This document shows, in pieces, positions 22,801 through 36,361 of a stretch of DNA of 64,000 nucleotides (positions are counted from its first letter, which is position 1; each line of letters starts with the position of its first letter). The translations under genes were made by a program, and so were the position numbers. Under the pieces are notes generated by a model that ran no database searches, was not told the DNA's origin, and worked only from the letters and a program-made list of their open reading frames with translations. The stretch is from Cycas panzhihuaensis (Eukaryota; Cycadophyta): the NCBI GenBank assembly GCA_023213395.1, contig CM041465.1:235669741-235733740 (forward strand), written 5' to 3'.

Positions 22801-24590
22801 AGAGCATGGGTGATTATCAAATTATAGGCATACACATGCATACCATTAAATAATCACATACACTCATGGGTGTCAAATTATAAACAAAGGTTTAAGAGAA
22901 CTTGTTTCTAGCTAATCCACCTACACCCACTATGTGCATTGAAATTCAAAATTGTATGTGGAGTTTTCTCATTTCACATAAAAATCTATCCTACAATTAG
23001 AACCTTATGGCTAGAGGAGATAAGGCTCCACAAAAAGGGGGAGCCATAGGTCTCTACAAAAGTTAAAAGCTATGTTAAAGCATAACAAAAGGCCCTTAAA
23101 CATTAATAACAAAATGAAAAAAAAATTAAAATAAAACATATTTATAGGCCCTAATATATTTATAAAATATTAAGCTTAAGTTATCTTAAAAAAAAAAGCA
23201 TAAAGCACTTGTATAATATTCATTAAATATGATAATTATATTATATAAGTTTTTAGTTCCCCATTCCTTTTATGAATTTATTCTAATTATTATATAGACA
23301 TTATTGTGGCTAGAAAGGCTTATATATTTTCTTACTTAGAAACCACATTAAAGTATGTAATGATTACTTATAAGGTGATTATATAACTATCTACAGCACT
23401 AGCCATGTCAAGAGCCCATCATTTCTAAATGAAGAGATTAGATTAGCCACTTATTCTATGCTTAGTGATATACAATTTATATCTTTCAAAAAATAATTTA
23501 CTAGACTAAATACTAAGAGAAATACCCATCAGTTAATTTAATATTTATCTTATTGTATATCATGATTAGGATCCCACATATCCCTTTTATTACTATTATT
23601 GGTTTTAGTATTTTCTATACATTATTCAGATTGATCATTATTGGACAATAAACCTAAAATGGAGAGACAAGGTCTACCATTTTCTCATGGTAATAACTTT
23701 AATAATGATAATTTTATATAATGATTTTTAGCACCTCATGATAGTTTAATGATAATAAAGATTATTATAATTCTCAAGTATATAAACTTAAGTTATTTAC
23801 TACCTAGTTTTTACTAAGATGACTAAAATAATAAAAATAAAAGTTGATTCTTAAGTACATAAGAGTAATATTTAATCCATCATTTAGAACACACTCCTAT
23901 ATAATACTCTTATTATTAGGTAATATGATATCCTAAGATTGCTCTCTAGCAGCTTTAATAGTATATATATTAGGTAATATGATATCCTAAGTGTGCCCTC
24001 TAATAGCTTTAATAGTATATATTTTATAAGGACTTAAACATTGTGTCCATCCTTTTTACACAATTTCCTTTTATTCCTTGTGTTTGATATTATTTCCTTG
24101 ATTATACAAGCATTATATTTTTATCCCTAAATATATTTTGTGCTTTTTAGCCCATCGTATATATAAGGAATGATTGTACGAGTCATATCCTAGTCATTAA
24201 CTTAATGTGCCATTTATAAATATAGTGCTAAGTTGAGGTAAATCTAAAACCTTTATCCATGTTATTATGAACTAATTTGAGCTCATAGTATATACCCAAG
24301 GAGAAGAACTAGGTGGGGCCCATAGTATATAACCACTCTAAATCATAGGGTAGAAAATGACTAGATTAGTTGAACATGGAAGAGGTTGGATAATATACAA
24401 GTTAGGCACATCAAATGCCCATGTAAAGGGTCTTAATGGCCCTTATTTGAGGTATTAAGTTTATTGATTCTTCTTATTCTTCTCTAACTAAAGAAAGTTA
24501 ATAAATTTTATAGGAATCTCTCCTTGAAGGAGGTAAAATTATAATATATATATATTTTTAATTAGTACATCAATTCAACTTTTGATGCAT
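22801..24590. other. AT-rich spacer with a small tandem duplication
   Basis: No gene recognised. At 23915-24020 a 54 bp unit beginning 'attaggtaatatgatatcct' is present twice in tandem. Confidence 0.5.
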
Positions 24591-24699
24591 AATCATCTCT
24601 ATTTTTAGTTTAATTGGTAAAATCCTTTAGTTTCTAGTTTGGTATCTCTTATATTTATTTATTATTATGATCAATATTTATAGGGTCTACAATAGATAG

Positions 24700-26830
24700 T
24701 ATCAAAGACATTGTACTTGAACTATAGCAACCATACTAATAGCACCAAAGAAAGACATAAAACACAAATCTAAATAATAAGAAGAGCATATGAAGGAAGC
24801 TAGAGTGAAAGAACTTCTTAAAGAAGCATGGATGAGGTATTGCGAAAAATAGAATAAGGATAGAAGTCTTACATTTATGAAAATATTGATAAAAAAATAT
24901 GGATACATAAGCATGAACATTATTTTACATACTAGAAAATAAGTGATAGAGAATGCATAAAATTTTTAATTGTGGACTTGCTTATGAATGGCCATCACTG
25001 TAAGAAGATTATGTAATTAGTGAGTACATAATCCCGCTTGGAGTAATTGGATTAAGGTTTTCTAAATCAAGTTATTAATATTTAGGACTAGGATTACTTT
25101 AACTAATTATCTAAGTTCCATTAGTATAAAATAAGAATAGAAGAATATTCTAATAAATTCTCCATTCTAACCTACTTAATCAAGGATATTCTAAAACATA
25201 CATTGTTATAACATCATATAGAAGTGTTACAAGATGAGCACTTCATAGAACTCAAAATTAAAAGCAAACTTGATATTAACAAAATAATTTATTTTTTAAA
25301 AATATCAAACATAGAGGATAATCATAGTGGAAGTTTTGAGTAGAGAACTATATCTTGCTAATAAAAAGGATGTATCTTCCATACTAGTTAACCATATACA
25401 CATGCACATCAATGCTATCTAGGTTGAAGAGAAATGTTAATAGGAAAGAAATAACAAAGTACATGGCAAACCAACCATGTTATTAATGTAGTGATAGATG
25501 GAATAAGGGATACAAAAATATCAAGAGATATCTATTCTTAGCATTAATATACTATTGTATTAAGAAGAATAAGATATATTACATCATCCATCCCCAATAA
25601 AAAAAATAATAACAATATCCTTTGGAGTTCTAACAAGGGTGCAAAGTCCAAATATATTAAAGATGAGAGGTTTCATTAATAAGGGACTGCTAATAATTCT
25701 AATGGGTTCTATGATTAGTTATATTAACATAACAATATAAAATAATAACTAGTTAATATATAATATAGTTTAATGTATATTTAATTAAGAGTAGATCCAT
25801 TAAGATTGCAGTGAAATTCTATAAAGCCATCCTCATGATGTATGAGTTGACTATTGATATTTTGATTATTAATATTAGAGGCATATATACAATATTAGGA
25901 TCTCAGTGGCTCTAGACCATAGATATATTTCTTATGAGCTTCTATGGCACATTTAAGCACTTTAAATGAGATGGAAAAATCATCATATTGAAAGGATTTA
26001 TACCCTTAAAACTCAATTAGTCTCATTTTATGGGATGGAGAAAGTGATAAAAATGAAGTAAATAATATTAGTGTATATATTATATTCATTATAAATACTA
26101 TGCTAAGTCTTTATAGAAGCCCAATAGAAGAAGCTCAACCTAATATAATATTAGAAAAAATAATGAATAAATATACAAATGTTTCCCAATACCTCCCTAA
26201 AAGGCTATCACCATATAAAGGCATGATAAATATCATGTAATCAGAAGTTGAAACAACCTAAATAAGCATCAAACCCTACCATTTATCATAAAGTAAAATT
26301 AATAAACTAGTCTATCAACTAGTAGACAGATATTATATATCATAATAAAATCCTATATGCTTCTCTTATAATCTTAGGTAAAAGGAAAGGAGCCTAATTC
26401 TGAATATATATAGATCATAGAGCTCTTACTAATGTTGCCATCAATAATTGGTATCTAATATGAAGAATAGATGAACTTTTGGATGAATTATATAATACTA
26501 AATAATTTTTTAAAATAGGTTTAAGGTTAAGATATTATTGTATTAAAATTAAGATACAAATTACAATTAAAACTACCTTCAAAACCCATAAAGGATAATG
26601 CCCTTTTAAAGCAAGTCTCTTTAGGTTATTTAATTCCTTTACAACCTTCCATATAATAATAAATAAGATCTTATACCATTACTTGGAAATTTTATTTATG
26701 TTTTCTTTAATGACATACTCACATATAATAAGAGTTCGTATATGCGGTTAGAACATATGTAGAAGATCCTCTCCATTTTAAAAGATAAGCAATTTTATGT
26801 AAAAGGTTTAAATGACCCACTTGATAAAAA
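24700..26830 (+). mobile_element. Ruined Ty3/gypsy element G3 (gag knuckle, protease, RT remnants)
   Basis: Extremely AT-rich and stop-filled, but gypsy landmarks appear in the right order on the plus strand. A degraded zinc-knuckle-like CY-x-C segment lies near 25473-25520; protease C-terminal sequence (IRGIYTILGSQWL, then DGKIIILKG) at about 25860-25995; and RT from about 26160 to 26820. No LTRs were found, so the limits are approximate. The order protease then RT with no integrase between them is the gypsy rather than copia order. This is the most eroded element in the window and gives many stops where the families have Q, R or W codons. Confidence 0.75.
26160..26820 (+). pseudogene. G3 gypsy reverse transcriptase remnant
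   Basis: Pieces in frame or near-frame: IDHRALTNVAINNWYLI, then RIDELLDELYNT, corresponds to the RT segment usually carrying VDYRALN and RIDELLD; KTTFKTHKG corresponds to the KTAFRT(H/R)xG motif; FNSFTTFH corresponds to the FGLTNAPxTFQ motif; then MRLEHM and ILSILKDKQFYVK match the stretch after the catalytic loop (HLEHL, L..NQLYVK). Stops and frame changes occur throughout. Assignment to gypsy is firm, subfamily uncertain. Confidence 0.8.
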
Positions 26831-28292
26831 TAAGTGTAATATATGGCCCATGTTATAAGATGTTAATTGGCATTTAATATTACCTTATATGATTGGTTAA
26901 TTAAGAGGTTATATCCTATTAGTCAATTGTGTAATAGAAACTCTATAAAATGATATCATACACTTTGTATTAAGTGGAGAGGTAAGCACCTAAGATCCAA
27001 AAGGATTAAGGGCAAGATAGTACTAAAAAGAGATTCAAGGAAGTATTCAAGTTTATTAATTAAAGAGCTAGTATTTTAGAGAGCAATTTATTTTCTACTT
27101 GGGTTTGTTATTAAAAATATATGTCTTATGATTTCACTTATTTATTTATCTCTTGATATAATTATTAATAATCATGTGCCATCTAATAATATTATTTATA
27201 TATGATATTCTAGTGTGGTATAAATTCTATTTTCCAATACGTTATAAAGTTATAATTATTTAGTTGACAAGTTAAATTAGAGCCATTATTGTTTAATTAA
27301 TAAGTTATATTAAAGTGGGTTGATAGGAGATTAAGAGCATCAACTAAACACACATTTAGTTTAATTCAAGGTTTAGATTCCTTAAGCTATTTAGTTTACT
27401 TTTTAGCTTGCTTTGTTATATTCCTATTGTGTTATGTGTGGTATAGTTTTCAAACATGTTAAAAACTTCCATATATACTAGCTCTTTTTATGTTATCTTA
27501 TTGGGTCCTCTTTCTCCCAAGATAATATAGTTCTTTATTTAGAGCGTCTCTCTTAATTAACATTCATTGAGCTTTAGTCACAATTCAATAATTTAGGGTA
27601 AGATAACTAGTTGTAGTGCCACATATAAAATCTCAATTGATAGTGAGATTGTTCTTTTATTCCAAATTTTATTTTATTTTATTTTTATGGTTTAATTAGT
27701 TTGCCCCCTCTTTCAAGAAGGTTTATAGTTACTAGCATGAGGAAGATACTCATAGTTGTACGCTTATTTATCTTATGGTAATAATATCTTATTAATATAT
27801 CTATATATCCTTACTTAGCCAATATTAGGTAATTTCTGTTAGTTCATTAAGAAGAAGAGTAGGTTTATAAAGATATTAGTTTATTCTAGACGTAGTTGAA
27901 AATGTCCCATGGTCTTGTGGGATTCATAGTAAGAATGAAGATATGCGAACAACTTAGTATCCTATATAGGAGTTAATATCCAATTAGTGTTCAACGCCTT
28001 TTTTGTGTATGTTGGGTGTCATTATCTCAATTTGGTGGCAGGTTTGAGGCTATTTTCATATCTATTTTGAGTCCATTTTGTGCTTATTTAGTGTTCATTT
28101 ATAACTCACCTTTAGTTTAGAGCTTGCTTGGATATATTGAAGGCTAGTTTAGTTGATTTTAAGCCTATTTAGTACCCATCATAACCCTATTTTATACTTG
28201 TTGAGAAGGCTCTTATATTGATTTTCATACCTATAATGATATTTATTGGATAGTGATTACTTATTAGAGAGGGATTTGCTTCTCTTACTATG
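26831..28292. other. AT-rich spacer left of the retroelement nest
   Basis: No readable domain. A 'ctctataaaatgatatc' TATA-like stretch near 26940 could be part of an old LTR, but no partner copy was found. Near 28030-28200 short phrases such as 'tatttagtacccat' repeat loosely. Confidence 0.4.
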
Positions 28293-28297
28293 TATGA

Positions 28298-28467
28298 TGT
28301 TGAGAAAACTAGGTCACAATAACCAGAAACTGCCACCAAGATCTAAACTATTTTGTAACTAGTTATAGGAGTCAAAATTAAAATTTAACATGCAAGCTCT
28401 TAAACTAAAGATAATATAGTAAATGAATTAGAAAGCCAAAACACCATATATACATTTGATACAATAT
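28298..28467 (-). repeat. C3 3' LTR, first piece
   Basis: 170 bp matching the first part of the C1 LTR as read on the plus strand (landmarks 'actattttgtaactagttat' and 'atttaacatgcaag'). Ends at the target duplication aatat (28463-28467) of solo LTR S1. Confidence 0.9.
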
Positions 28468-31171
28468 TGGATGCGCGTCTACGGGATAGCTACCTAACTG
28501 AGTAGGAATAACAAAGGGCGGTCAATGGTGCTATTGAGTGTAGACAAGGACCTACGAGTAAGGTAGATACCACGTAGGGCACCCCGTGCACTGGAGTGCG
28601 AGTTCAGGACCTGTGAATGGTATCCAGCTACCTAGAGGTGGTTCCCCACTTCAAACAAGAAGAGAGGAGGCGAAAGATTAGCCTGAGTAGACCTGGGGGA
28701 AGGATCCTCCCATCCTTAGATGGTCGGAAGGGAAAGGAGAGAACCCTTTAAGGGTTTCCCTAGAGCAGAGGGAAACGAGGAAAGGATAAGCAGGTAAGCA
28801 ACCTACGAATGAGATCTTTTCGGATGTCTGGCCAGGTAGGAAAAAACTGAGGAAGGATAAAAGGGATAGTCAAAAGGGAAGAGCTATGATTCATGCAAGC
28901 AAACTAACCAAGTGTAACAAGTCAATGCGACAAGGATGGAGTTTGCAAGGTGAAAGGGAAAAGGTGAAAAGGGGAAACCTCCTAAGACCTTTTCATATGA
29001 TAGATATAATGCGAGAAATGTAACAAACGAAATATAAATCAAGAGATAGAGTCAGCTTTCCTTTTCCTTTCAAATGAGCTAATTATTACCATGTAAAAAA
29101 CCTTTAAAGAAAGGAAAATAAAGTAGAGCAGGAGCACATACTCAGAATGAAGACGCGTTTGAAGCGGCGGCGTTCCCACGAGGTGTCCAAGATTGCTCCA
29201 CGAAGCACGGCGAATGAGAAGGGTCACGGTAGAATAAAGCGTGGGGCTTTCTTACCTTCCCCGAAAATGGCATTAGAGTGCCAAGAAAGGAAAAAAGGAC
29301 AAAATGATAATAGCAACTGAAATGCTAAAGTAAAACATAAGCAAAAGCACTTAGCCACGAGAGAGAGGGAAAGGAATGGATCCTTTGTGTCCTTTATATA
29401 CCTGCAAGTAAATGGGAGTATCCCTTTCTGGAGAAAGGGTACTAACAACACAAAAGAGAATCCTAACAACACGTGTATGTATGTAACAAGCACAAACCCC
29501 TACACATATATGTTAGCATTCAATATTATAATGATAAACTATAAAGAAAAACTATCCAAATAAATGATGGGTAAGTCGGTAAGCCTCAGAGTGGCCCACC
29601 TCCCGTAAGGAGCAACCCTACCCTCTCTCAAGAAGCCACAAGGCAATGAGGGTATGGCTATGTAAAAAGGCTAGAAATGAAGGCAACAAGAGTTTAAAGA
29701 GACTCAAAGAGGTCTATAACAAATTGGAGTGCTATGGGAAGTAAACCGGGTTGCCAAGAATGAGGTTGAGCAAGGGACAAGTAGCCAGGACTTATGTGTG
29801 TTGCTTATGTCAAGAGATGAACCCTGAAACCAGCATTGCAATAAGTGCCAATGCTGATTTCAGTGGCCAGAAATGGCATACTAATCCCTTATTTCACTTC
29901 CAAGAGAAGCATAGGGCAAAAAGGAAGGTTTGGAGGGCAAAAAGCCTCTTAAGGAGCATAGAAGGTGGTGCGGAATCCACCTAGTTTTATCCCAAACCTT
30001 ATGTATCCCCTTTTGATCGTTGTCCTAGGTAGGAAACATAGAAAAAAAGGCTTTAACAACAGGAAAAAATAGTCCAAAACAAGACAAGAAATAACCTCTA
30101 AAGAGCAAGCTAAGACAAGTTAGAAATAACATGCAAACCTAAGCATAAATTGGACAAGAGAAGACCCTAAACCAACAAATACCTGTGGAGAAGAAGGGAG
30201 GCATTTGCCTCTAGTAAAACCTCTTGGGAGAAGGCTGAGAAATCTGCCAAAGGACTGTGGAACAGCAGGTATGGAACCCCTGCTAATATGGCTAAAGGAA
30301 AACCTGTACTTGAGGATGCTTGATGGCTGCCCGGGTAAGGAAGTGCTGGAATCTCTCCAAGGAGGCCCTCTCCAAGGTGTGCAAGGGGCTGGGAAGATGT
30401 CACAGCCATACCAAAAGAGAGCTGGGCACTGGAGGATGATTGCAGGTCCTAGAACAGTAGTGGAGCAGTTGGGAACAGCAGAGAGCAGGGCATTTTTCCT
30501 TGTGATCCTTCCAAAAATGAGCAAAAAGATCCTTAAAATGAATTAGGTAAGACTTAAATACCCAGCCCCAACCCTAATCGAGCGATTAGGGTGCAGCTGG
30601 CGGTGAGTTAAGTCGTGAGACACGCGGCAGTTCTGCGATAAATGCGAGAATTGCCACGGTGGATTTTTAAAAACAAACTGAGACAGTCGCACCACCGTAA
30701 ATATTGCGGTACCATGAAATCTGTGGCGGTGTAGGACTAGAGACCAAAACTAGCCCAAACAGCCAGCCTAGGCTGTGGACCAATGACCAAGGAGGCTCGC
30801 AGGGGGACAGGGTCACTTGCCCAGAGGTAGATAAGCCTCAAGAATAAAAATAGGACTCAAAGGGTGTGATAAGTCGACCAAACAATGACGGGTCATCATA
30901 CGGGCAAGGATGACATGAGCCAAGCAGGTCTTAAGGTGAGTAGGGCAAAATGCGGGAAGTGACGCAGCCACCGGGGTGTTACACTCACTAGGAATGTACC
31001 CCCGCTATAGTCGTCATAGGTTAGATAGGTGTAGATGACAACAAGACCATCTACGAAATCACATCGTACAAGCATATACTCGTCACAAAAGAAAACAATA
31101 ATAAGGCGAGAAACATACCTGTACTTACCTGAGTCGATTGCTCTGTATCCATTCCTAGAAGCTGGGAAATA
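28468..31171 (-). mobile_element. Solo gypsy LTR S1 inserted in the C3 LTR
   Basis: About 2.7 kb in minus orientation. In that reading it starts tatttcccagcttctaggaa, like the G1 and G2 LTR starts (tgtttcccagctactagg and tgtttcccggct), and ends gacgcgcatcca, like the G1 end. Flanks are aatat (28463-28467) and aatgt (31172-31176), a 5 bp duplication with one mismatch. It also shares the 'atggtaccgc' and 'atccaccgtgg' block with the other LTRs (plus-strand about 30655-30725). It contains no pol sequence, so it is a solo LTR left by recombination between two LTRs. Open frames inside (for example near 30205-30546) are incidental. Confidence 0.88.
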
Positions 31172-31610
31172 AATGTGTAAAACCCCAATAGTATGCTAGG
31201 GAAACATCCATATAGGAAATGTATCAATTTTTATTATCAAACAATGGAGAAATGTATATAATCTACAGCAGAATGCTCACAGCAATAACAACCAGTCACC
31301 TCTACTTAATATAGTATATCCAATACATTGAACACCATCAAAATAATGAAAAAATACCCTAAATTAGGCTATATGAGAGACTCATATAAGGCACAAATCT
31401 TGACCATCAAACATGGGGTAGTTTGAATGAACGACCCTAATTTTGTTTACAATTTAGCATGCTTTTTAGTGCTAGATTTTTGGGTCAGGGGCTACCGCCC
31501 TCGAACCCCTTCTTTATAGGGGGGTTCTAGCACCCCTAGCACCCCCTGGCTAAGGGGGGCTCCTGCCTCCCTTGGATCCCCCTGCAGAAAATTTAGAGGG
31601 GGAAACCATA
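31172..31610 (-). repeat. C3 3' LTR, second piece
   Basis: Continues the C1-like LTR from 'gtgtaaaaccccaatagtat' through the C-rich block at about 31480-31605, ending in ccata, the target duplication of G1. Confidence 0.9.
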
Positions 31611-33337
31611 TGTTTCCCAGCTACTAGGAATGGGTTTTGGTGAGTTGACTCAAGTAAGTGTAGATACGCTTCTATCTTTTGCTTTTATCACTTCTCAAGA
31701 AAGGAAAATTAAAGCATCTATTTTCCACTACATGACTAATTGATTCATTTAAGTGATCATCTTGCATCCATTGCTTGATCATATTGCTTGACATTATTTT
31801 AGCCTATGATGACTCAGGGATACTGATCCCAATGGTACTCCACAACCCTCCTATGCATCTCCATGTTGTCCCAAGCACCGATTAATCCTTATGATCTATT
31901 CACAACTCCATTGTCACATCTTAGCTTTTAGCACTTCGCCTAGGTGTGATTGATATATTTTTACCCGTTTGCCAATTTCCTAGGAACTCTATCTCTTTGG
32001 TGCCCCATCTGGCATAGGTCATTTCTTCTTTATGACTGTACCTAGCCACTTGGATAGAGGGTTAGACCCTCCTAGGCTTGGAGTATCTTCTTTAAGGGCT
32101 CCTAGCTCCTTCTTCCCTTTATGTTTCTTATGCTGTCATTGCATCGCGACAAATATCATGGTACCGCATTAGACTTCATAGTACCGTGAAGTTTACTGTG
32201 GGGTGACTATTATAAACCATTTTTTAAAATCTACCGTGGTGATTTCATATTTATTATGAAATTTCCATGTGGCTGATTCGTATTCCTGGCCCTAGTTGAA
32301 TGCTAATCACTCAATTAAGCTAGGATTAGATTTAAAACCCAAAAAAGACATCATTTTCTCCTCTCTTGGACTCTCTTCTTCCACTTTCTCTCATCTCTTC
32401 TTGCTCTCTCATAGGTCACCTCCTATAGAAACACCCTGCAACACCTAACATACCTGTGTGCTAGCATGAGATCAATCCTTTATAGCTCAGATCTATGACA
32501 ATAGGCCTAAGATAAGGTCCATTCAAGCAAGACATGCTCTGAGGCTCACCTCCAAGCACAAACATCATACTCCATCAAGATTATCTCTATAGATTTCATA
32601 GTCACCTAAAAAACTTGTCGGGCTACTTTCTTTGCCATTTTCTTAGGTAAATCTATTCCTAACTCACCTATAATAGGTATTCCCCCATTCTTGTTTTGTT
32701 TTGTTCCTTTTAAGTTCCTTGAAAGTGATTGAAACACCCTACGTACCTTCTTCTTTTCTTAGTTTTTCCATTGTGCATAGGAGGGATCCTTTCTATCTTT
32801 CCTTGGATGTCCTCCATAACTTATAGTTCTTCCCTGGTTTCTCCAAGGAGGCAGTGAGGAAGAGGTCCCAAAAGGGTGAGAGAAAGGAGCCAAGGCAGGT
32901 TCCACAACCCAGCAAGGCCTTCTCCTTAAGGGCAGTCCCCTTCTCCCCCTTTTCTCTTTCTCCTTTGTGCTTCCCTTGGGCTACCAAAGAGCTCTTAGAA
33001 GAGAGGCCACCACTGGCAGTAGCGTATGCATCCCATTGATGCACTTGCTCTAGCCTTGTGAGCCTTACATAGGTAGGGATTGTACCCCCCAATCATACCC
33101 CACCTTGCCTTTGGGTGTTGGATTAATTTTGGGTTGCAAATGTTACGTATCACAACTTTTGTAACATTAGAAATACTTATAACCTTTTTGTAGCCTGTCA
33201 TCCATACATTTAGCCCTCATTATTCTGTCATTACTTGTTGTTTATGTGCTTGGGCAAAGGTATATGTTTTGGAGGGTTAGCCATTCCAAGACTAACCGCC
33301 TCCATCCATTTTCTTGTCTTGCTTACATAGAGACAGT
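31611..33337 (+). repeat. G1 5' LTR, first part
   Basis: Aligns closely with 52484-54204, including 'gttttggtgagttgactca', 'agacatcattttctcctctc' and 'cattttcttgtcttgctt'. Similarity ends near 33337 at 'catagaga', where the C2-containing block begins. Confidence 0.9.
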
Positions 33338-34743
33338 GATGTTGGGGATTTTATAGATGGTACAGAAGGGAAAGTTAATGTACGTGTTGAAACACAACTT
33401 TTGTTATATTGAAGTCCAGATTCTGAGATAGTTGATCTAACATGATTTTACTTTAGTGCTTTTTTAGGCAGAAAAATTTTTGTGCCTTTTCTGAAATCTG
33501 ACTTCACAACTCTATCAGAAATGACATTCTGAACACTTTTTCCTTATGTCATAAATTTAGATTTCATCATTCAGGCCTTCATATTTGTAATTTGTAAACA
33601 TTTTCTCATTTATCATCATTTGTAAATTTTGTGAAAAAATCATAAAATAGGATAAAATAGCATGCATATAGATTTAGAAAAATCATCATTTTAGCGGCAA
33701 GTTGATCTGCTTTTTAGCCCATTGTGGCTTTTGTATCAAAACTTCCAAAATCATATTTGGAAACATTGTACTAAAGCGAGGAAACCTTGAATCGAGTAAC
33801 ATCTGGTTCCTGCTAACGGCATGTTTTTTCTATTTGCACACATAGCATAAAGCATCAGAAAAGCAACAGCAACAATAAAGCATCATAAAAGTAGTAATAA
33901 CAATAAAGCATCACAAAAGTAACAACAGCAATAAAGCATCACAAAAGTAGCAACAACAACAAAGCAAGTATGAAAAGCAAGCAAGCACATTTGGTAACTT
34001 TCTATTTCAGTTTTCAGTTATACGGAAACATCTTACACTATTCTTAAAAGGAATCTCATCCATACGATCTATATCGCCAGTTCTTGACTTATGCGCACAC
34101 TTGCCTTGGTTGAAATAGACCAAGGTTGGCTGAAGTCTAGGCCCTAAGGGAGGTGTGAGTTTTATACTGGGTCTGGTCTTAACCAGAATAGTGGTAGAGG
34201 AATAGGTTATCCATACCTACAGCCTCCAATCAGGGATAATCCTGATAACCACCTGGGAAAACTGAAAACCTTAATACAAGATTAAAATCAACCTAGTTCA
34301 ATATCGGTCATAGCTATGTGATACACAATACCATTTGACTCTTCGGAAGAGGTATATAGTTGCTCATTAGTAAACTGGGTGAGGATTGGGAGTACCTAGG
34401 CTCCATTGTAACTTGGATTTCATCACCAAACACAAGTGTAGGTATCGCGAGTGAAGGCCCTAATCGTATACTAGAAGCCTTAGGCATCAAAACCTCACCT
34501 ATATTTGGATATAAGTGAGATGTTAGTGGCATGACACATCACCACTCTTTGCTAGCTCTATATTAGGCCTCATTCTTGCATCATTACTTATATTTATTTT
34601 TTATATAATTGTTAAAAAATAGTCAATCATTGCTTGCTTCTTATCATAATAATCATTTCTACATCTCTACTATGCCAAGTATACTAGCCATACGTGTCAG
34701 TGACACATACTTTTATCATCTCTTTTACTTCTTCATCATCACC
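33338..34743. other. Unassigned sequence left of copia C2
   Basis: This 1.4 kb does not match the corresponding part of the G1 3' LTR (54205-54912) nor the C2 3' LTR. It holds a 28 bp tandem repeat at 33846-33960. It may be a leader or a replaced 5' LTR of C2, or a separate insertion. No gene recognised. Confidence 0.4.
33846..33984. repeat. Minisatellite, 28 bp unit, about four to five copies
   Basis: Units close to 'caataaagcatcacaaaag' followed by 'tagcaacaa' repeat at 28 bp spacing, with the first and last copies more diverged. Short reads of the flanks ('gcaagcaagc') suggest slippage. Confidence 0.85.
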
Positions 34744-35710
34744 ATGTCATCTCAATTCAAGCAAAATGTTAACTGCATATTGAAAGGCAAAGAAAATTGG
34801 GATATATGGTACACTAGAATTAAAAATACTACAAAGTATGAAGACCTTTAGAGAGCCCACTTATAGCCTACACCCAGTATACCAGCAATGACTACAATAA
34901 CTGCTTCTAGTGGATCTGCCCCAACAACTCCTACTGATGCTGCAACTAAACTACAGTGGGAAATAGACGACGAAAAGATTTGTGTAGGAGTTTTGTTGGT
35001 AATTGATCACTCCTTGCACAACTTGATAAACGAAGAGGAACATGATATAGCCTGAAAGGTCCTAGAAGTTCTTAGAAAGAACTTTGATATAAAGTCAGAT
35101 TTAGAATTTGTTCATCTTGTTTTGAAAATGAACAAATTAAAAATGCAAAAGGGACAAGTTCATGAGACAATAAATCTCCTTCGACCAATCAAACAGGTAA
35201 TTGACAAAGACTTTAAGACTTAATGCATCACTTGGGCATTTTTGATCCAGTCATATTTACATGTCCCTGATTATAAAAACTTGCTCGAAAGTGTTCAATC
35301 TAGTGGAACATTGAAGACACTCAACTTTAAAGCACTTGTCGAGAAGTTCATAGAATTTAACAAGACCTTTGATACAAACTTTGTAGCCTCTGACTCTCTT
35401 CTAGATGCAGCCTTTAAGGTAGAAGAAGAAGTTTGCTATACAAAAAATCAAGGTCCCTCTCGTGGTAGAGGAAATAACTGAGCAAGAGGAAGAGGAAGAA
35501 ATATGGAAAATCATCCACAAGGTCAATCAACCTCAATCACAACCTCGACAGTTTTAAAGCTAAGGGCCACCTCAACAAAGAGCAAGATAGTTAGGCCAAA
35601 CCAGTACTTTTTCATGGACTGGTAATCAAACTATTATGTGTGATTGGTGTAACCGTAAAGGACACTTAGCAAAAGATTGCAGAACTACCACTTATAAGTT
35701 GGCCAAGTTC
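34744..35710 (+). pseudogene. C2 gag with intact zinc knuckle
   Basis: Starts MSSQFKQNVNCILKGKENWD, where copia Gag usually has an F-x-G-x-N-Y/W-x-x-W phrase. Continues through LHNLINEEEHDIA, FDIKSDLEFVHLVLKMNKL and the frame at 35242-35481 (DYKNLLESVQSSGTLKTLNF), then a basic GRGRGR stretch. The knuckle CDWCNRKGHLAKDC at about 35638-35685 keeps all four C/H residues. Several in-frame stops (for example near 34850, 35055, 35222 and 35480) break it. Confidence 0.85.
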
Positions 35711-35919
35711 TAACCAAAACATGGAGCTCACAATGTTGAAGAAACTTATGAAGAATCCTTTAGTGGTGCAGGTTTTGTACAAGCACATATTCAACGAATT
35801 GATGGATCTTTAGAATCAAATACCATTGATGAACCAAAGAGATACTTTGAAGCTCGGTGTGGATATATCACTTGTGAATTCCCTTCACTAATGCCAAGCC
35901 CTATTGGAATTATCAATAG

Positions 35920-36330
35920 TGTGGCTTCAATCGATGGACAGTGGATCATGGACATAGGAGAAACTCAACATATGATATGAAATCGTAGTCTATATCAAAC
36001 ATTTGACTTAAATGTTCATGGAATTGTTCACATGGCTGATAAATCACAACAACCTATTGAAGGAATTGGCAACATTCGCCTGAAACTCCCAGGCTTAGAA
36101 GATTTTATATTGCTTGATGTCTTATACATACCTAATCTCAAACAAAATCTACTCTCTTTATCCACACTTGTTTCTCATGGATTTGATCTAAGTGTAATCG
36201 CAAATGACTAGACTCTCAAGGTCATTCACCCTCTAACTAATCAGGTGGTTTTGACTAGACATCTCTCTGGGAAACTTTTTCAACTGAATGGCTCTCTATC
36301 TTTTGAAGCCCATTGTGCCTAAAGCCCTTG
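35920..36330 (+). pseudogene. C2 protease remnant
   Basis: Frame reads WIMDIGETQHM, where copia has D-S-G-A-T-x-H; the serine is isoleucine and the alanine glutamate. Then LLDVLYIPNLKQNLLSLSTL, the usual end of the copia protease region. Gag-Pol cleavage activity is doubtful with this active-site change. Confidence 0.8.
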
Positions 36331-36361
36331 TGCTGATGAAGAATTTACATTTAATTCCATC

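Noticed and set aside
30120-30546. Frames on both strands (up to 134 codons) in the 30 kb region
   Set aside because: They lie inside solo LTR S1, whose non-coding nature is clear from its LTR relatives.
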